A stretch of 64,000 nucleotides of DNA from an uncultured Lachnospiraceae bacterium (GTDB lineage Bacteria; Bacillota; Clostridia; Lachnospirales; Lachnospiraceae). Made by a program: the position numbers and the translations under genes. The stretch covers positions 62,514-126,513 of the forward strand of contig ONAZ01000003.1 in assembly GCA_900315945.1 (NCBI GenBank), written 5' to 3'. Shown here piece after piece: positions 19,172-27,362 of this stretch; position 1 is the stretch's first letter, and each line of letters opens with the position of its first letter. The notes beneath the pieces are model-generated. The model did not search any database. It was not told the origin of the DNA and saw only the letters and a list, made by a program, of their open reading frames with translations.

Positions 19172-20144
19172 AGCCAAAAAAGTTATATCTTGTATAATTG
19201 TTATTTCGGTAGTTATTCTGTCCCTGTGTGGATGCTCTAATGATGAAGATGTTGTATATGATATATATGATAATTCCATGGGGTATAATATTATAGAAGG
19301 GGAATCTATTACAGACAATAATTTGTTTGCAAAGGATTTGTGTGTAACTAATGGAGTAAATAAGGGTACTGAAAGTGTAGAATCTCAAGTGGCTGGTGGC
19401 GCTATTCTTGCTAATCGTGCAACGAAGGAGATTAACTATTCTCAGAACATTTTCCAACAGATGTTTCCAGCTAGTACTACCAAGATACTTACAGCCCTTG
19501 TATGTGTAAAATACGCTAATTTAAATGATACTGTTACTGTATCCCAGAATGCTTGCAATCAAACATCGGATTCTTCTGTGTGTGGCCTAAAACCAGGAGA
19601 TAGAATTACTTATCGTGATTTGCTTTATGGGCTTTTACTTAGAAGTGGTAATGATGCAGCTATAGCAATAGCAGAAGGGATGTATGGTAGTCAGGAAGAA
19701 TTTGCAAAAGCAATGAATAATGAAGCAAAACTTGCCGGTGCTACCCATTCTAACTTCGTTAATGCCAATGGACTTCATAATGATAATCATTATACTACAG
19801 TATATGATATGTATTTGTTGTTCGAGGCAGCACTAGATTATAAACTAATATATGATATTGTAACTACTACTAATTATGACGTTGCATACACAGATGCAGC
19901 GGGTAACCCAGTTCAACAGAAGTGGGCTAATACTAATCTATACTTAACTAATCAGGTTAGACAACCTATTGGAATAACTGTTCTTGGTGGTAAAACTGGT
20001 ACAACTAATCCTGCGGGCTATTGTCTTGTTCTTCTTAGCAGGAATAGTAAGAATGAAGAATTGATATCAATTGTATATAATGCGGATTGTCGTCAGAATC
20101 TTTATTATTTAATGAATCAGATACTAGATACATATGGTTCATAA
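19155..20144 (+). CDS. D-alanyl-D-alanine carboxypeptidase, lipoprotein
   Basis: A DacA-type serine D,D-carboxypeptidase (peptidase S11) that trims peptidoglycan stem peptides. Motifs are SxxK in 'PASTTKILTAL', SxN in 'LRSGNDAA' and KTG in 'GGKTGTTNP'. The N-terminus is a lipoprotein signal ending 'LSLCGC', so the enzyme is probably lipid-anchored outside the membrane. The start is uncertain: GTG at 19155 or TTG at 19146, both after 'gaggag' and both inside the 3' end of mgsA. It lacks the C-terminal amphipathic anchor domain of many DacA proteins, which fits lipid anchoring. Confidence 0.88.
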   Translation: MICTNKAKKVISCIIVISVVILSLCGCSNDEDVVYDIYDNSMGYNIIEGESITDNNLFAKDLCVTNGVNKGTESVESQVAGGAILANRATKEINYSQNIFQQMFPASTTKILTALVCVKYANLNDTVTVSQNACNQTSDSSVCGLKPGDRITYRDLLYGLLLRSGNDAAIAIAEGMYGSQEEFAKAMNNEAKLAGATHSNFVNANGLHNDNHYTTVYDMYLLFEAALDYKLIYDIVTTTNYDVAYTDAAGNPVQQKWANTNLYLTNQVRQPIGITVLGGKTGTTNPAGYCLVLLSRNSKNEELISIVYNADCRQNLYYLMNQILDTYGS

Positions 20145-20157
20145 CTTAATATAATAG

Positions 20158-20186
20158 TTGTTATTTTAATACTGTTATAATATAAT
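20158..20186 (+). promoter_or_regulatory. Sigma-A-like promoter for the P-loop gene
   Basis: A TTGTTA box and a TATAAT box are separated by 17 bases, directly after the carboxypeptidase gene and 37 bases before the next start codon. A short inverted repeat (ttagt/actaa) lies in the leader just before the ribosome site. Confidence 0.55.
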
Positions 20187-20223
20187 TTAGTTATAAATCT
20201 TTTGGACTAAAGGGGGATTACAT

Positions 20224-20646
20224 ATGATTGAAATTGTTTCAGGAGAAAAGGGAAAAGGCAAGACAAAAATTCTACTTGACAGATGTAATGAAGATATTAA
20301 GAACATTAGTGGAAGCAGTATTTTTGTTGACAAGAGTTCAAAGCACATGTATGATTTGGATTCTAAAGTAAGACTTATTAACATTACAGAATATCCTGTT
20401 AATACTACAGGTGAATTCTTAGGTTTTCTAAGTGGAGTTATCTCGCAGAATAATGATATTGAAGAGATATTCTTAGATTCATTTTTGACAATTGCATTTA
20501 TTGATACTAATAATGGTCTATTATCATCAATTGAAGAATTAGAGAAGATTTCAGATTGCTTCAATGTAAAATTTATTATTAGTATATCCCAGACAAAGGA
20601 TGATCTCCCAAGCGAAGTGCAAAGTAAAGTTGTGGTTTCTTTGTAA
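20224..20646 (+). CDS. Small P-loop NTPase-like protein, function unknown
   Basis: The 140-residue protein opens with a Walker A motif 'GEKGKGKT' (residues 7-14) and has a possible Walker B 'EEIFLDSF' in the middle. A late strand, 'FNVKFIISISQTKDDLP', resembles the sensor region of RecA/ASCE ATPases. It is far shorter than a complete ATPase of known family, and I do not recognise it. It has its own promoter upstream and a strong terminator downstream, so it appears to be transcribed as a single gene. Ribosome site 'aaaggggg' precedes the ATG. Confidence 0.7.
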   Translation: MIEIVSGEKGKGKTKILLDRCNEDIKNISGSSIFVDKSSKHMYDLDSKVRLINITEYPVNTTGEFLGFLSGVISQNNDIEEIFLDSFLTIAFIDTNNGLLSSIEELEKISDCFNVKFIISISQTKDDLPSEVQSKVVVSL

Positions 20647-20660
20647 AATAACTATTAAAG

Positions 20661-20690
20661 AAAGAGTTCGCAATGCGAACTCTTTTTATA
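20661..20690 (+). terminator. Intrinsic terminator after the P-loop gene
   Basis: A ten-base perfect stem (aaagagttcg / cgaactcttt) closes a five-base loop and runs into a T-rich tail. It lies 14 bases after the stop codon. Confidence 0.85.
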
Positions 20691-20703
20691 TGAGAGGCTT
20701 GTT

Positions 20704-22089
20704 TTGAAGAAAGATAGAAACAAAAGTAGTAACACAATTAAATTTCAAAAAGATTTCAAATTTAATATTAGTATTGTTATTGTTATTATTATTTTTATCT
20801 ATGTATTATTTCATGTATTTTCATTTCTAACTGATAAGAATATTAAAGTATATGAAGTAAAAGAAGGAACAATAAGCGATTCAATTCAAAAAGATGCATT
20901 AGCATTAAGAGATGAAGAAGTATATTATTCTGAGAAAAATGGTACAATCAAGTATTTTAAGAAGAATTCATCTAGGGTAGGAATTAAATCAATTATTTAT
21001 TCTATTGACACAACAGGAGAAATAACTAATAAGATTAATAATATAACTCCTAATACAGATAAGCTTAATAACTCTATGTTAAATGGAGTATTTAATGAAT
21101 TAGATTCCTTTGTGGAAGGATATTCAGACAGTAATTTTATTCGCGCTGGTATTCTAAAGGATAATATTTCTTCAGAACTTGAACAGATACAGAATGATAA
21201 TGCCTTAGATACATTAGATGCAGATATTGATGCAGCTATAAAAAGTGGACAGTATTCTTTATATTACGCGCCTAAAGCTGGACTTTTCATGACTACTATT
21301 GATGGTTTTGAGGATGTTAACATAGATAACTTTGATATGGATAGTTTTGATGTTAATAAAATGAATAAAGTCACATTTTCTAGTAATACCAGTGTAAAAG
21401 AGAAAGATCCTATATATAAGATTATTACTGGGGACAGATGGAATCTGTTATTTCCTGTAAGCGATTCTGAGATTAATACATTAAAAGACGAAGAATACAT
21501 TAATATTAGATTTATGCAGGATGATTATACTACCTATGCTCAGTCTAAGATTATAAAACAGGGTACAAAAGATTATATGAGTCTCGAATTTGATGATTCT
21601 ATTGAAAGATATGCTGATAATAGATTTTTAACTATTGAATTATTACTTAATAATAAAAAAGGACTTAAAATTCCTAATTCTGCAATTACCACAAAAGAAT
21701 TCTTCGTTATTCCTAAGAATTATTTTATGAAAGGAAATGATTCTAATAAGCAAGGATTGATGGTTAAGAAGAGTGGTGGCAACGAATTCATTAATCCAAC
21801 TATCTATTATGAAACAGATGATGCATATTATATTGATAATGAATTAATAGATTCTAAAGATTATATATTAAAGCCTAATTCTAATGAAGAATATAGAGTT
21901 GATACTAAGACAGATGAATTACAAGGTGTATATAATGTTAATAAAGGGTATGCTGTCTTTAAGCAAATAGTAATTCTTAATCAGAATAAAGAATATGCAA
22001 TTGTAGATAAAAACACAAATTATGGAATATCATTATATGATAGAATTGCTCTTGACGGTTCTACTGTTAAAGAAAATGATATGATATAG
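20704..22089 (+). CDS. HlyD-family-like membrane protein
   Basis: The 461-residue protein starts at a TTG after 'gagagg'. It has a basic N-terminus, one membrane segment (about residues 22-42), and a large extracytoplasmic part beginning 'VYEVKEGTISDSIQKDALALRDEE', which resembles the membrane-fusion/HlyD-type proteins found beside yggS-sepF in Lachnospiraceae. The middle (about 100-190) is helical, and flanking beta-rich halves would form the lipoyl-like hairpin. No ABC transporter or outer component is nearby, so a transport role is only inferred. Confidence 0.7.
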   Translation: MKKDRNKSSNTIKFQKDFKFNISIVIVIIIFIYVLFHVFSFLTDKNIKVYEVKEGTISDSIQKDALALRDEEVYYSEKNGTIKYFKKNSSRVGIKSIIYSIDTTGEITNKINNITPNTDKLNNSMLNGVFNELDSFVEGYSDSNFIRAGILKDNISSELEQIQNDNALDTLDADIDAAIKSGQYSLYYAPKAGLFMTTIDGFEDVNIDNFDMDSFDVNKMNKVTFSSNTSVKEKDPIYKIITGDRWNLLFPVSDSEINTLKDEEYINIRFMQDDYTTYAQSKIIKQGTKDYMSLEFDDSIERYADNRFLTIELLLNNKKGLKIPNSAITTKEFFVIPKNYFMKGNDSNKQGLMVKKSGGNEFINPTIYYETDDAYYIDNELIDSKDYILKPNSNEEYRVDTKTDELQGVYNVNKGYAVFKQIVILNQNKEYAIVDKNTNYGISLYDRIALDGSTVKENDMI

Positions 22090-22094
22090 TATCC

Positions 22095-22157
22095 ATTTTC
22101 TCTATGAAGAACTTCACGCTCATGAAAAAATCCCTTAGAAGTTTTCATAGAGAAAAT
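22095..22157 (+). repeat. Hairpin repeat, copy 1
   Basis: A 20-bp stem (22095-22115 with 22138-22157) carries one extra base (G22109) on the 5' arm, followed by AACTTC, then a 22-base loop whose core is CGCTCATGAAAAAATCCCTT. The same core, the same one-base bulge and the same distances recur at 28836-28904 and 59572-59624, with different outer stem sequences. It lies between the HlyD-like gene and yggS. There is no T-run, so it is not an ordinary terminator. Confidence 0.85.
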
Positions 22158-22194
22158 AATGAAATTATTATAAACATATATTTCAGGAGGCATT

Positions 22195-22896
22195 ATGGAA
22201 GATTTTAAGAAGAATTTAGAGATTATAGAAGAAAATATATGTAATGCTTGTAAGAAAGCAGGAAGAAGTCGTGATGAAGTCACTTTAATTGCTGTAAGTA
22301 AGACTAAGCCTGTAGAGGACTTACAAGCTGTTTATGACCTTAATATAAGGGATTTTGGCGAGAATAAGGTTCAAGAGCTTAAGGACAAGATAGAAGTAAT
22401 GCCAGAGGATATAAAATGGCATATGATAGGACATTTACAAAGAAATAAGGTTAAGTACATTATAGGTAAAGTAAAACTCATTCATTCCGTTGATTCCCTT
22501 AGACTTGCTGAAGAAATAAGTAAACAGGCTATAAAGAATAATGTAAATGCAGATATTCTTGTTGAAGTTAATATTGGTAATGAAGATAGTAAATTTGGCA
22601 TTAGTACTGAGGATGTAATTGGGCTAGTCAAAGATATAGCCAAATTAGAGAATGTTTCCATCAAAGGATTAATGTGTGTAGCCCCATATGTTGTGGATTC
22701 TGAAGAAAATCGTCCACTTTTTCACAAAATAAAGGATTTATCTGTTGACATTATGAGCGAAAACATAGATAATGTATCTATGAGTATTTTATCAATGGGG
22801 ATGTCTAATGATTACCAGGTTGCCATTGAAGAAGGAGCAACTATGGTTAGAATTGGTTCTAATCTATTTGGTAAAAGGGATTATTCAAAGAATTAA
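22195..22896 (+). CDS. yggS: YggS/PLPBP family pyridoxal phosphate homeostasis protein
   Basis: This 233-residue single-domain PLP-binding protein controls free pyridoxal phosphate levels and has no enzymatic activity known to me. Signatures are 'LIAVSKTKP' with the PLP lysine, 'DFGENKVQEL', 'WHMIGHLQRNK', 'SVDSLRLA' and 'LSMGMSNDYQVAIEEGATMVRIG' near the end, at normal length. Ribosome site 'aggagg' precedes the ATG. It is 18 bases upstream of sepF, the usual pairing in Firmicutes. Confidence 0.95.
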   Translation: MEDFKKNLEIIEENICNACKKAGRSRDEVTLIAVSKTKPVEDLQAVYDLNIRDFGENKVQELKDKIEVMPEDIKWHMIGHLQRNKVKYIIGKVKLIHSVDSLRLAEEISKQAIKNNVNADILVEVNIGNEDSKFGISTEDVIGLVKDIAKLENVSIKGLMCVAPYVVDSEENRPLFHKIKDLSVDIMSENIDNVSMSILSMGMSNDYQVAIEEGATMVRIGSNLFGKRDYSKN

Positions 22897-22914
22897 GTTA
22901 GATAGGAGAAAGAG

Positions 22915-23415
22915 ATGAGTTTTTTTGATAAATTTCTTGGCTTAGATGACGATGATGAGTATTATGATGACGATGATCTTTACGAAGAAGACTATGAGGA
23001 AGAACCTAAGAAGAAGAAGTCGCTATTCAAGAAGAAAGATGATACTGAATTAGATAATTCAACTGTTGAGAAGAAGTCGCCACCTAAATTTACTCCGATT
23101 AGAAATAATAAAAAAGGAAGTGGTACTCCAATGGAAGTATGTATTATTAAACCAACGAGTTTTGAAGATTCTAAAGATGTTGTTAATACAATATTATCTG
23201 AAAGAACTGTTCTTCTTAATATTGAAGGATTAGATATAGGCGTTGCGCAAAGAATTATTGATTTTACTTCTGGAGCAAGTTTTGCTGTGGGTGGAACTTT
23301 ACAGAAGGTAAGTAATTATATCTTTGTTGTTACACCTGCTTCAGTTGATATTTCTGGAGATCTTGCTGGAATAATGGATGCATTTGATTTCTCAGGTGTA
23401 CAGACAGGATTTTAA
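22915..23415 (+). CDS. sepF: Cell division protein SepF
   Basis: SepF binds FtsZ polymers and tethers them to the membrane. The 166-residue protein has an N-terminal amphipathic start 'MSFFDKFLGL', a very acidic then basic linker (residues 11-75), and the SepF core with 'VCIIKPTSFEDSKDVVNTI', 'VLLNIEGLD' and 'RIIDFTSGASFAVGGTLQKVS'. It follows yggS closely and ends with an intrinsic terminator. The family's usual neighbours ylmH and divIVA are not next to it. Confidence 0.95.
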   Translation: MSFFDKFLGLDDDDEYYDDDDLYEEDYEEEPKKKKSLFKKKDDTELDNSTVEKKSPPKFTPIRNNKKGSGTPMEVCIIKPTSFEDSKDVVNTILSERTVLLNIEGLDIGVAQRIIDFTSGASFAVGGTLQKVSNYIFVVTPASVDISGDLAGIMDAFDFSGVQTGF

Positions 23416-23431
23416 GAAGATGTTATAAGAA

Positions 23432-23462
23432 TAACCTGTGATTAATGTCACAGGTTTATTTT
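23432..23462 (+). terminator. Intrinsic terminator after sepF
   Basis: A nine-base stem (aacctgtga / tcacaggtt) with a short loop is followed by a T-rich tail, 17 bases after the sepF stop. Confidence 0.8.
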
Positions 23463-23490
23463 AATTATAGAATTTGAGGAAAGTTAAATC

Positions 23491-24591
23491 ATGAATAAAT
23501 TACTAGTTGTTAATAAAGGCGATGTTGAGACAGAATATAATATTTCAATAAACGAAAGCTTTGATGGTTTGCTTGAGTTTTTGTCTAAAGAATCAAATAA
23601 GAAATATGCTAAAATTTGTATTGTGACGGACTCAAACGTGGCAAAGTTTTATTCGGATGAGGTAAATAGTCTTTTAAATGAGCTTGATTCTACAATTTAT
23701 ATACATGTGTTTGAAGCAGGAGAAGCTTCTAAAAACCTTGATACATTATCAAAGTTATATGAGGATTTAATTAAATTTAGAATGGACAGAAATGACCTAC
23801 TTGTTGCTTTGGGCGGAGGCGTTGTAGGTGATTTGACAGGATTTTGTGCTGCAACATATCTTCGAGGAATTGACTATATTCAGGTTCCCACAACACTTCT
23901 ATCCCAAGTGGATTCTAGTATTGGTGGTAAAACTGCTGTAGATTTCATGAAATATAAGAATATGGTTGGGGCTTTTTATATGCCTCGTCTTGTATATATT
24001 AACGTTAATACCCTTAAAACCTTAGATTCTAAGCAATTTAGCTCTGGAATGGGTGAAGTAATAAAGCATGGCTTAATACAAGATGAGGACTATTATGATT
24101 ATATAATTGCTAATAAGGCTGATATACGAAATAACACGTCTAATAGCCTCATAGAGCTAATTTATGGCAGTTGTCTAATAAAAAGTAGGGTAGTAGAAGA
24201 AGATCCCAAAGAAAAGGGAATTAGAGCCTATCTTAACTTTGGTCATACAATAGGCCATGCAATAGAAAAACTTAGTAATTACAGCCTGTTTCATGGAGAA
24301 TGTGTTTCTCTTGGAATGATGTCAGCGCTTTATATATCTAATCAACTTGGTTATATAAGCGAAGAAGAAATGCATAATACAAAAGATATATTAGAATATT
24401 TTGGCTTAAAAACCTCTGTGAATAGTAATGATTTTGACAAAAAAGAGATATTAAATGCCACAAAATCCGACAAGAAAATGGATAATAATCACATTAAATT
24501 TGTTGTTTTAGAAGAAATCGGTAAAGCTGGAATTAGAAGAGATATCTCTGATGAAATGCTTCTTGATGCTATAGATTATATTCTGGAGTAA
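23491..24591 (+). CDS. aroB: 3-dehydroquinate synthase
   Basis: AroB makes 3-dehydroquinate from DAHP in the shikimate pathway, using NAD and a divalent metal. The 366-residue product has 'ALGGGVVGDLTGFCAATYLRG', 'QVPTTLLSQVDSSIGGKT', the metal-ligand segments 'NFGHTIGHAIE' and 'FHGECVSLGM', and normal length. It is the only shikimate gene here and sits between sepF and lspA, an unusual place. No promoter of its own is obvious in the 30 bases after the sepF terminator. Confidence 0.96.
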   Translation: MNKLLVVNKGDVETEYNISINESFDGLLEFLSKESNKKYAKICIVTDSNVAKFYSDEVNSLLNELDSTIYIHVFEAGEASKNLDTLSKLYEDLIKFRMDRNDLLVALGGGVVGDLTGFCAATYLRGIDYIQVPTTLLSQVDSSIGGKTAVDFMKYKNMVGAFYMPRLVYINVNTLKTLDSKQFSSGMGEVIKHGLIQDEDYYDYIIANKADIRNNTSNSLIELIYGSCLIKSRVVEEDPKEKGIRAYLNFGHTIGHAIEKLSNYSLFHGECVSLGMMSALYISNQLGYISEEEMHNTKDILEYFGLKTSVNSNDFDKKEILNATKSDKKMDNNHIKFVVLEEIGKAGIRRDISDEMLLDAIDYILE

Positions 24592-24601
24592 TGGAGTAAA
24601 T

Positions 24602-25120
24602 ATGAGTGATAAGACTATTAAAATAAGACCTTTAATATCGGCTTTAATTATAGCTTTGCTTGTTGTTATAGATCAGATTTCTAAAGTTATTGCATATAAT
24701 ACTTTGGCTGTAAATGGCAATGCATCTACAATAAAAAATGCTGTATTTTCCTTTTATTACGTGGAAAATACTGGCATTTCTTTCTCTATGCTTAATTCTA
24801 AAATGGCACTTATTATTGTAATTACAACCATTATTTTGATTTGCTTATTATATGTTCTTATAAAAACACCAAAAACCCTATATTATATGCCATTTTCTAT
24901 TACTTTATCCGTTATAGTTGCAGGAGCTATTGGCAATTTATACGACAGAATATTTAGAGGGTATGTAATTGATTTTATTATGCTTGAATTTATTGATTTT
25001 CCGGTGTTTAATTTTGCGGATATTTGTGTCTGCGTGGGCCTTGTAATCCTTGTGATTCTTATATTTTTTAGATATAAAGACAAAGATTTTGAGTTTATAT
25101 TTAGATTTAAAGGTAAATAG
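24602..25120 (+). CDS. lspA: Lipoprotein signal peptidase (signal peptidase II)
   Basis: LspA cleaves lipoprotein signal peptides in the membrane. The 172-residue protein has four membrane segments and the two catalytic aspartate motifs: 'GAIGNLYDRIFRGYVIDFI' and 'FNFADICVCVG', plus 'VENTGISFSML'. It is preceded ten bases upstream by aroB and is followed two bases later by the rluD-like gene, the common lspA-rluD pair. Confidence 0.96.
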   Translation: MSDKTIKIRPLISALIIALLVVIDQISKVIAYNTLAVNGNASTIKNAVFSFYYVENTGISFSMLNSKMALIIVITTIILICLLYVLIKTPKTLYYMPFSITLSVIVAGAIGNLYDRIFRGYVIDFIMLEFIDFPVFNFADICVCVGLVILVILIFFRYKDKDFEFIFRFKGK

Positions 25121-25122
25121 CT

Positions 25123-26049
25123 TTGGATAATATTACAATCAGAGAAGAACAATCTAATATTAGAATTGATAAGTTTTTGAATGATTATTATCCAGATTTG
25201 TCAAGAAATCATATCAAAAATTGCATTGTTTCAGGGGATATCCTTGTAAATGATAAGAAAGTTAAAGCGGGATACAGCCTAAAAACTGGCGATGTTATTA
25301 GCGTTCTTGATATTGAGCCTAAAGAAATAGAATTGAAAGCTCAAAATATCCCTCTAGATATCCTTTATGAGGATAGTGATGTACTTGTAGTTAATAAGCC
25401 TAAAGATATGGTTGTACATCCAGCGCCTGGTCATTATGATAATACTTTGGTAAATGCAATTATGTACCATTGTAAAGGTGATTTATCCGGGATAAATGGT
25501 GAAATTAGGCCTGGAATTGTACATAGAATAGACAAAGATACCACAGGTTCTTTGATTGTCTGTAAGAACGATAAAGCGCATAATTTTGTGGCTGAACAAA
25601 TCAAGAATCATAGCATTTTGAGGCGGTATATTGGCATATGTTATGGCCACTTTAGTACGCCTGAAGGAGTAATTGACAAACCTATTGGCAGATCTTCAAG
25701 TGATAGAAAGAAAATGTGTGTAAATGCGAAAAATAGCAAAGAAGCATGTACTTTATATAGGGTTATTTCTCAAAATGAAAAGTATTCACTAGTAGAATTT
25801 ACCCTTAAAACTGGAAGAACTCATCAAATTAGAGTTCATATGTCGAGTATTAATCACCCGCTCCTGGGGGATGGGGTATATGGGGCAAAAAATACTCAAA
25901 AGTCTATTTGCGGAGTAAATTTAATTGGTCAATGTCTTCATGCTAAAACTATTGGATTTAATCTTCCGAGTGATAATAGTTATATTGAAATCGAGGCACC
26001 CATTCCAACTTATATGGAAACTCTTATTAAAAAACTTGAACTCGAATAG
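25123..26049 (+). CDS. rluD: RluD-type 23S rRNA pseudouridine synthase
   Basis: A pseudouridine synthase of the RluA/RluD family. The 308-residue protein has an N-terminal S4 RNA-binding domain ('IRIDKFLNDYYPDLSRNHIK'), then 'VNKPKDMVVHPAPGH', the catalytic aspartate in 'VHRIDKDTTGSL', and the 'GRTHQIRVHMSSINHPLLGD' motif. It starts at TTG two bases after the lspA stop, with no clear ribosome site of its own, suggesting translational coupling. Confidence 0.93.
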   Translation: MDNITIREEQSNIRIDKFLNDYYPDLSRNHIKNCIVSGDILVNDKKVKAGYSLKTGDVISVLDIEPKEIELKAQNIPLDILYEDSDVLVVNKPKDMVVHPAPGHYDNTLVNAIMYHCKGDLSGINGEIRPGIVHRIDKDTTGSLIVCKNDKAHNFVAEQIKNHSILRRYIGICYGHFSTPEGVIDKPIGRSSSDRKKMCVNAKNSKEACTLYRVISQNEKYSLVEFTLKTGRTHQIRVHMSSINHPLLGDGVYGAKNTQKSICGVNLIGQCLHAKTIGFNLPSDNSYIEIEAPIPTYMETLIKKLELE

Positions 26050-26069
26050 CTTTAAATAGGAGAGTGTAA

Positions 26070-26774
26070 ATGAATGAAAAAAAGAAAATAATCTTTGTAA
26101 TTGTATCTGGAATTATTGCTGTAATAATTGCTGCAGGATTGTATTATTATCTGGCATTTGTTAATAATAATACTAAGAATTCAACAGATGACATGAACAA
26201 TCCAGCGTATATTGCTGAAATGAATAATACTAATAATAATGTAAACAAAAAAGAAAAAATAGAGAAAAGCGAGCTTGTTGACTCTAAAGTCAACGATGAA
26301 TTATCCGCCAAAATAGTGGGATATGCTAAGAACTTAGATAATGTTAAAGTAGATAGCATTAAGATATATAAAGCATCCACTGCATCTTCCGCAAGCTCAT
26401 TGAATCAAGAATCAACTTACAATAATATTGAAAACAATGTTAATAACGCTAATAGCAATAACGGGAATAATAATTCTAACAATTCTGGAGTTAATCGAGA
26501 TACAAATGATTCGAATCAGTCTGAAAATGTAAATGTAATTCTAGATCTTACACTCAAACCAAGTAGTGACAATATGGAAACTGTAAGACAAGATATGGAA
26601 ACTAAAGCAAATAATCTTGCTGTATCTATTGCAAATGAGAAGCCTAATATAATGACTGCAATTGTTAATTTTAGTGTTGATGGCAAGCCAAATGCAAAGG
26701 CTTCTTTTACATTTGAAAGAAGTGGAAGCAATATGTTTTTGCAGGAATTTATGATGTCTAGTGAATTTAACTAG
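26070..26774 (+). CDS. Membrane-anchored Asn-rich protein, function unknown
   Basis: The 234-residue protein has one membrane segment near the N-terminus (about 6-30) and a long extracytoplasmic part. Residues about 120-152 are an Asn/Ser-rich linker. After this a C-terminal domain of about 80 residues contains beta strands ('VNVILDLTLKP', 'TAIVNFSVDGKPNAKASFTFERS') and a helix. I do not recognise a family. It is preceded by 'taggagag', lies between the rluD-like gene and dtd with short gaps, and is probably part of the same transcript. Confidence 0.7.
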   Translation: MNEKKKIIFVIVSGIIAVIIAAGLYYYLAFVNNNTKNSTDDMNNPAYIAEMNNTNNNVNKKEKIEKSELVDSKVNDELSAKIVGYAKNLDNVKVDSIKIYKASTASSASSLNQESTYNNIENNVNNANSNNGNNNSNNSGVNRDTNDSNQSENVNVILDLTLKPSSDNMETVRQDMETKANNLAVSIANEKPNIMTAIVNFSVDGKPNAKASFTFERSGSNMFLQEFMMSSEFN

Positions 26775-26794
26775 GTGCTTTATAGAGGTGAAAT

Positions 26795-27244
26795 ATGAGA
26801 TTAGTGGTACAAAGAGTCAAAGAAGCAACATGTATTATAGATAATGAGGTTAAATCTTCAATAAATCAAGGATACATGGTTCTTCTAGGCGTATCTAATG
26901 ATGATAATAAGGAAATTGCGGATAAAATGATTCGTAAACTTCTAAATTTACGTATATTTGAAGATGAAAACGGTAAAACAAACCTTTCAATTGATAAGAT
27001 TAATGGTGAAATTATGATTATTTCACAGTTTACATTATATGCAAATTGTAAAAAAGGAAACAGACCTTCATTTATTGAAGCCGGTTCACCTGATATGGCA
27101 AGTGAATTATATGAATATGTAATTGAAAGAATAATAAGTGAAGGGATTAAAGTTGCATCTGGCGAGTTTGGAGCTGATATGAAAATCAGTCTAATTAACG
27201 ATGGTCCCTTTACAATTTGCTTAGATTCAGATGAATTATTTTGA
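26795..27244 (+). CDS. dtd: D-aminoacyl-tRNA deacylase
   Basis: Dtd removes D-amino acids (and glycine) wrongly attached to tRNA. The 149-residue product starts 'MRLVVQRVKEA' and has the paired active-site motifs 'SQFTLYANCKKGNRPSF' and 'NDGPFTICLDS' (the SQFTL and NxGPxT loops), at normal length. In Firmicutes it often follows relA; here it follows the Asn-rich protein instead and ends the long plus-strand block before the non-coding region. Confidence 0.96.
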   Translation: MRLVVQRVKEATCIIDNEVKSSINQGYMVLLGVSNDDNKEIADKMIRKLLNLRIFEDENGKTNLSIDKINGEIMIISQFTLYANCKKGNRPSFIEAGSPDMASELYEYVIERIISEGIKVASGEFGADMKISLINDGPFTICLDSDELF

Positions 27245-27270
27245 CAAAATAGAAGTAATAGGCTAATATA

Positions 27271-27306
27271 TATCTATATGATAAATATCAGTTTATCATA
27301 TAGATA
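27271..27306 (+). repeat. Perfect 15-bp inverted repeat with 6-bp centre
   Basis: Arms 27271-27285 and 27292-27306 are exact reverse complements around the six bases TATCAG. It lies 26 bases after dtd, so a terminator role is possible, but no T-run follows. The arm and 6-bp spacer layout also resembles a tyrosine-recombinase core site. The nearest matching enzyme gene starts at 27770. I cannot choose between these. Confidence 0.7.
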
Positions 27307-27362
27307 GTATGTTAAAAGTACAATATATGGTATATTGCTTTGGTTTTAATTGCTATTAGACG

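Noticed and set aside
22095..22157. Hairpin repeat as an ordinary Rho-independent terminator
   Set aside because: No T-run follows in either direction, and the long conserved loop and constant bulge are not features of terminators.
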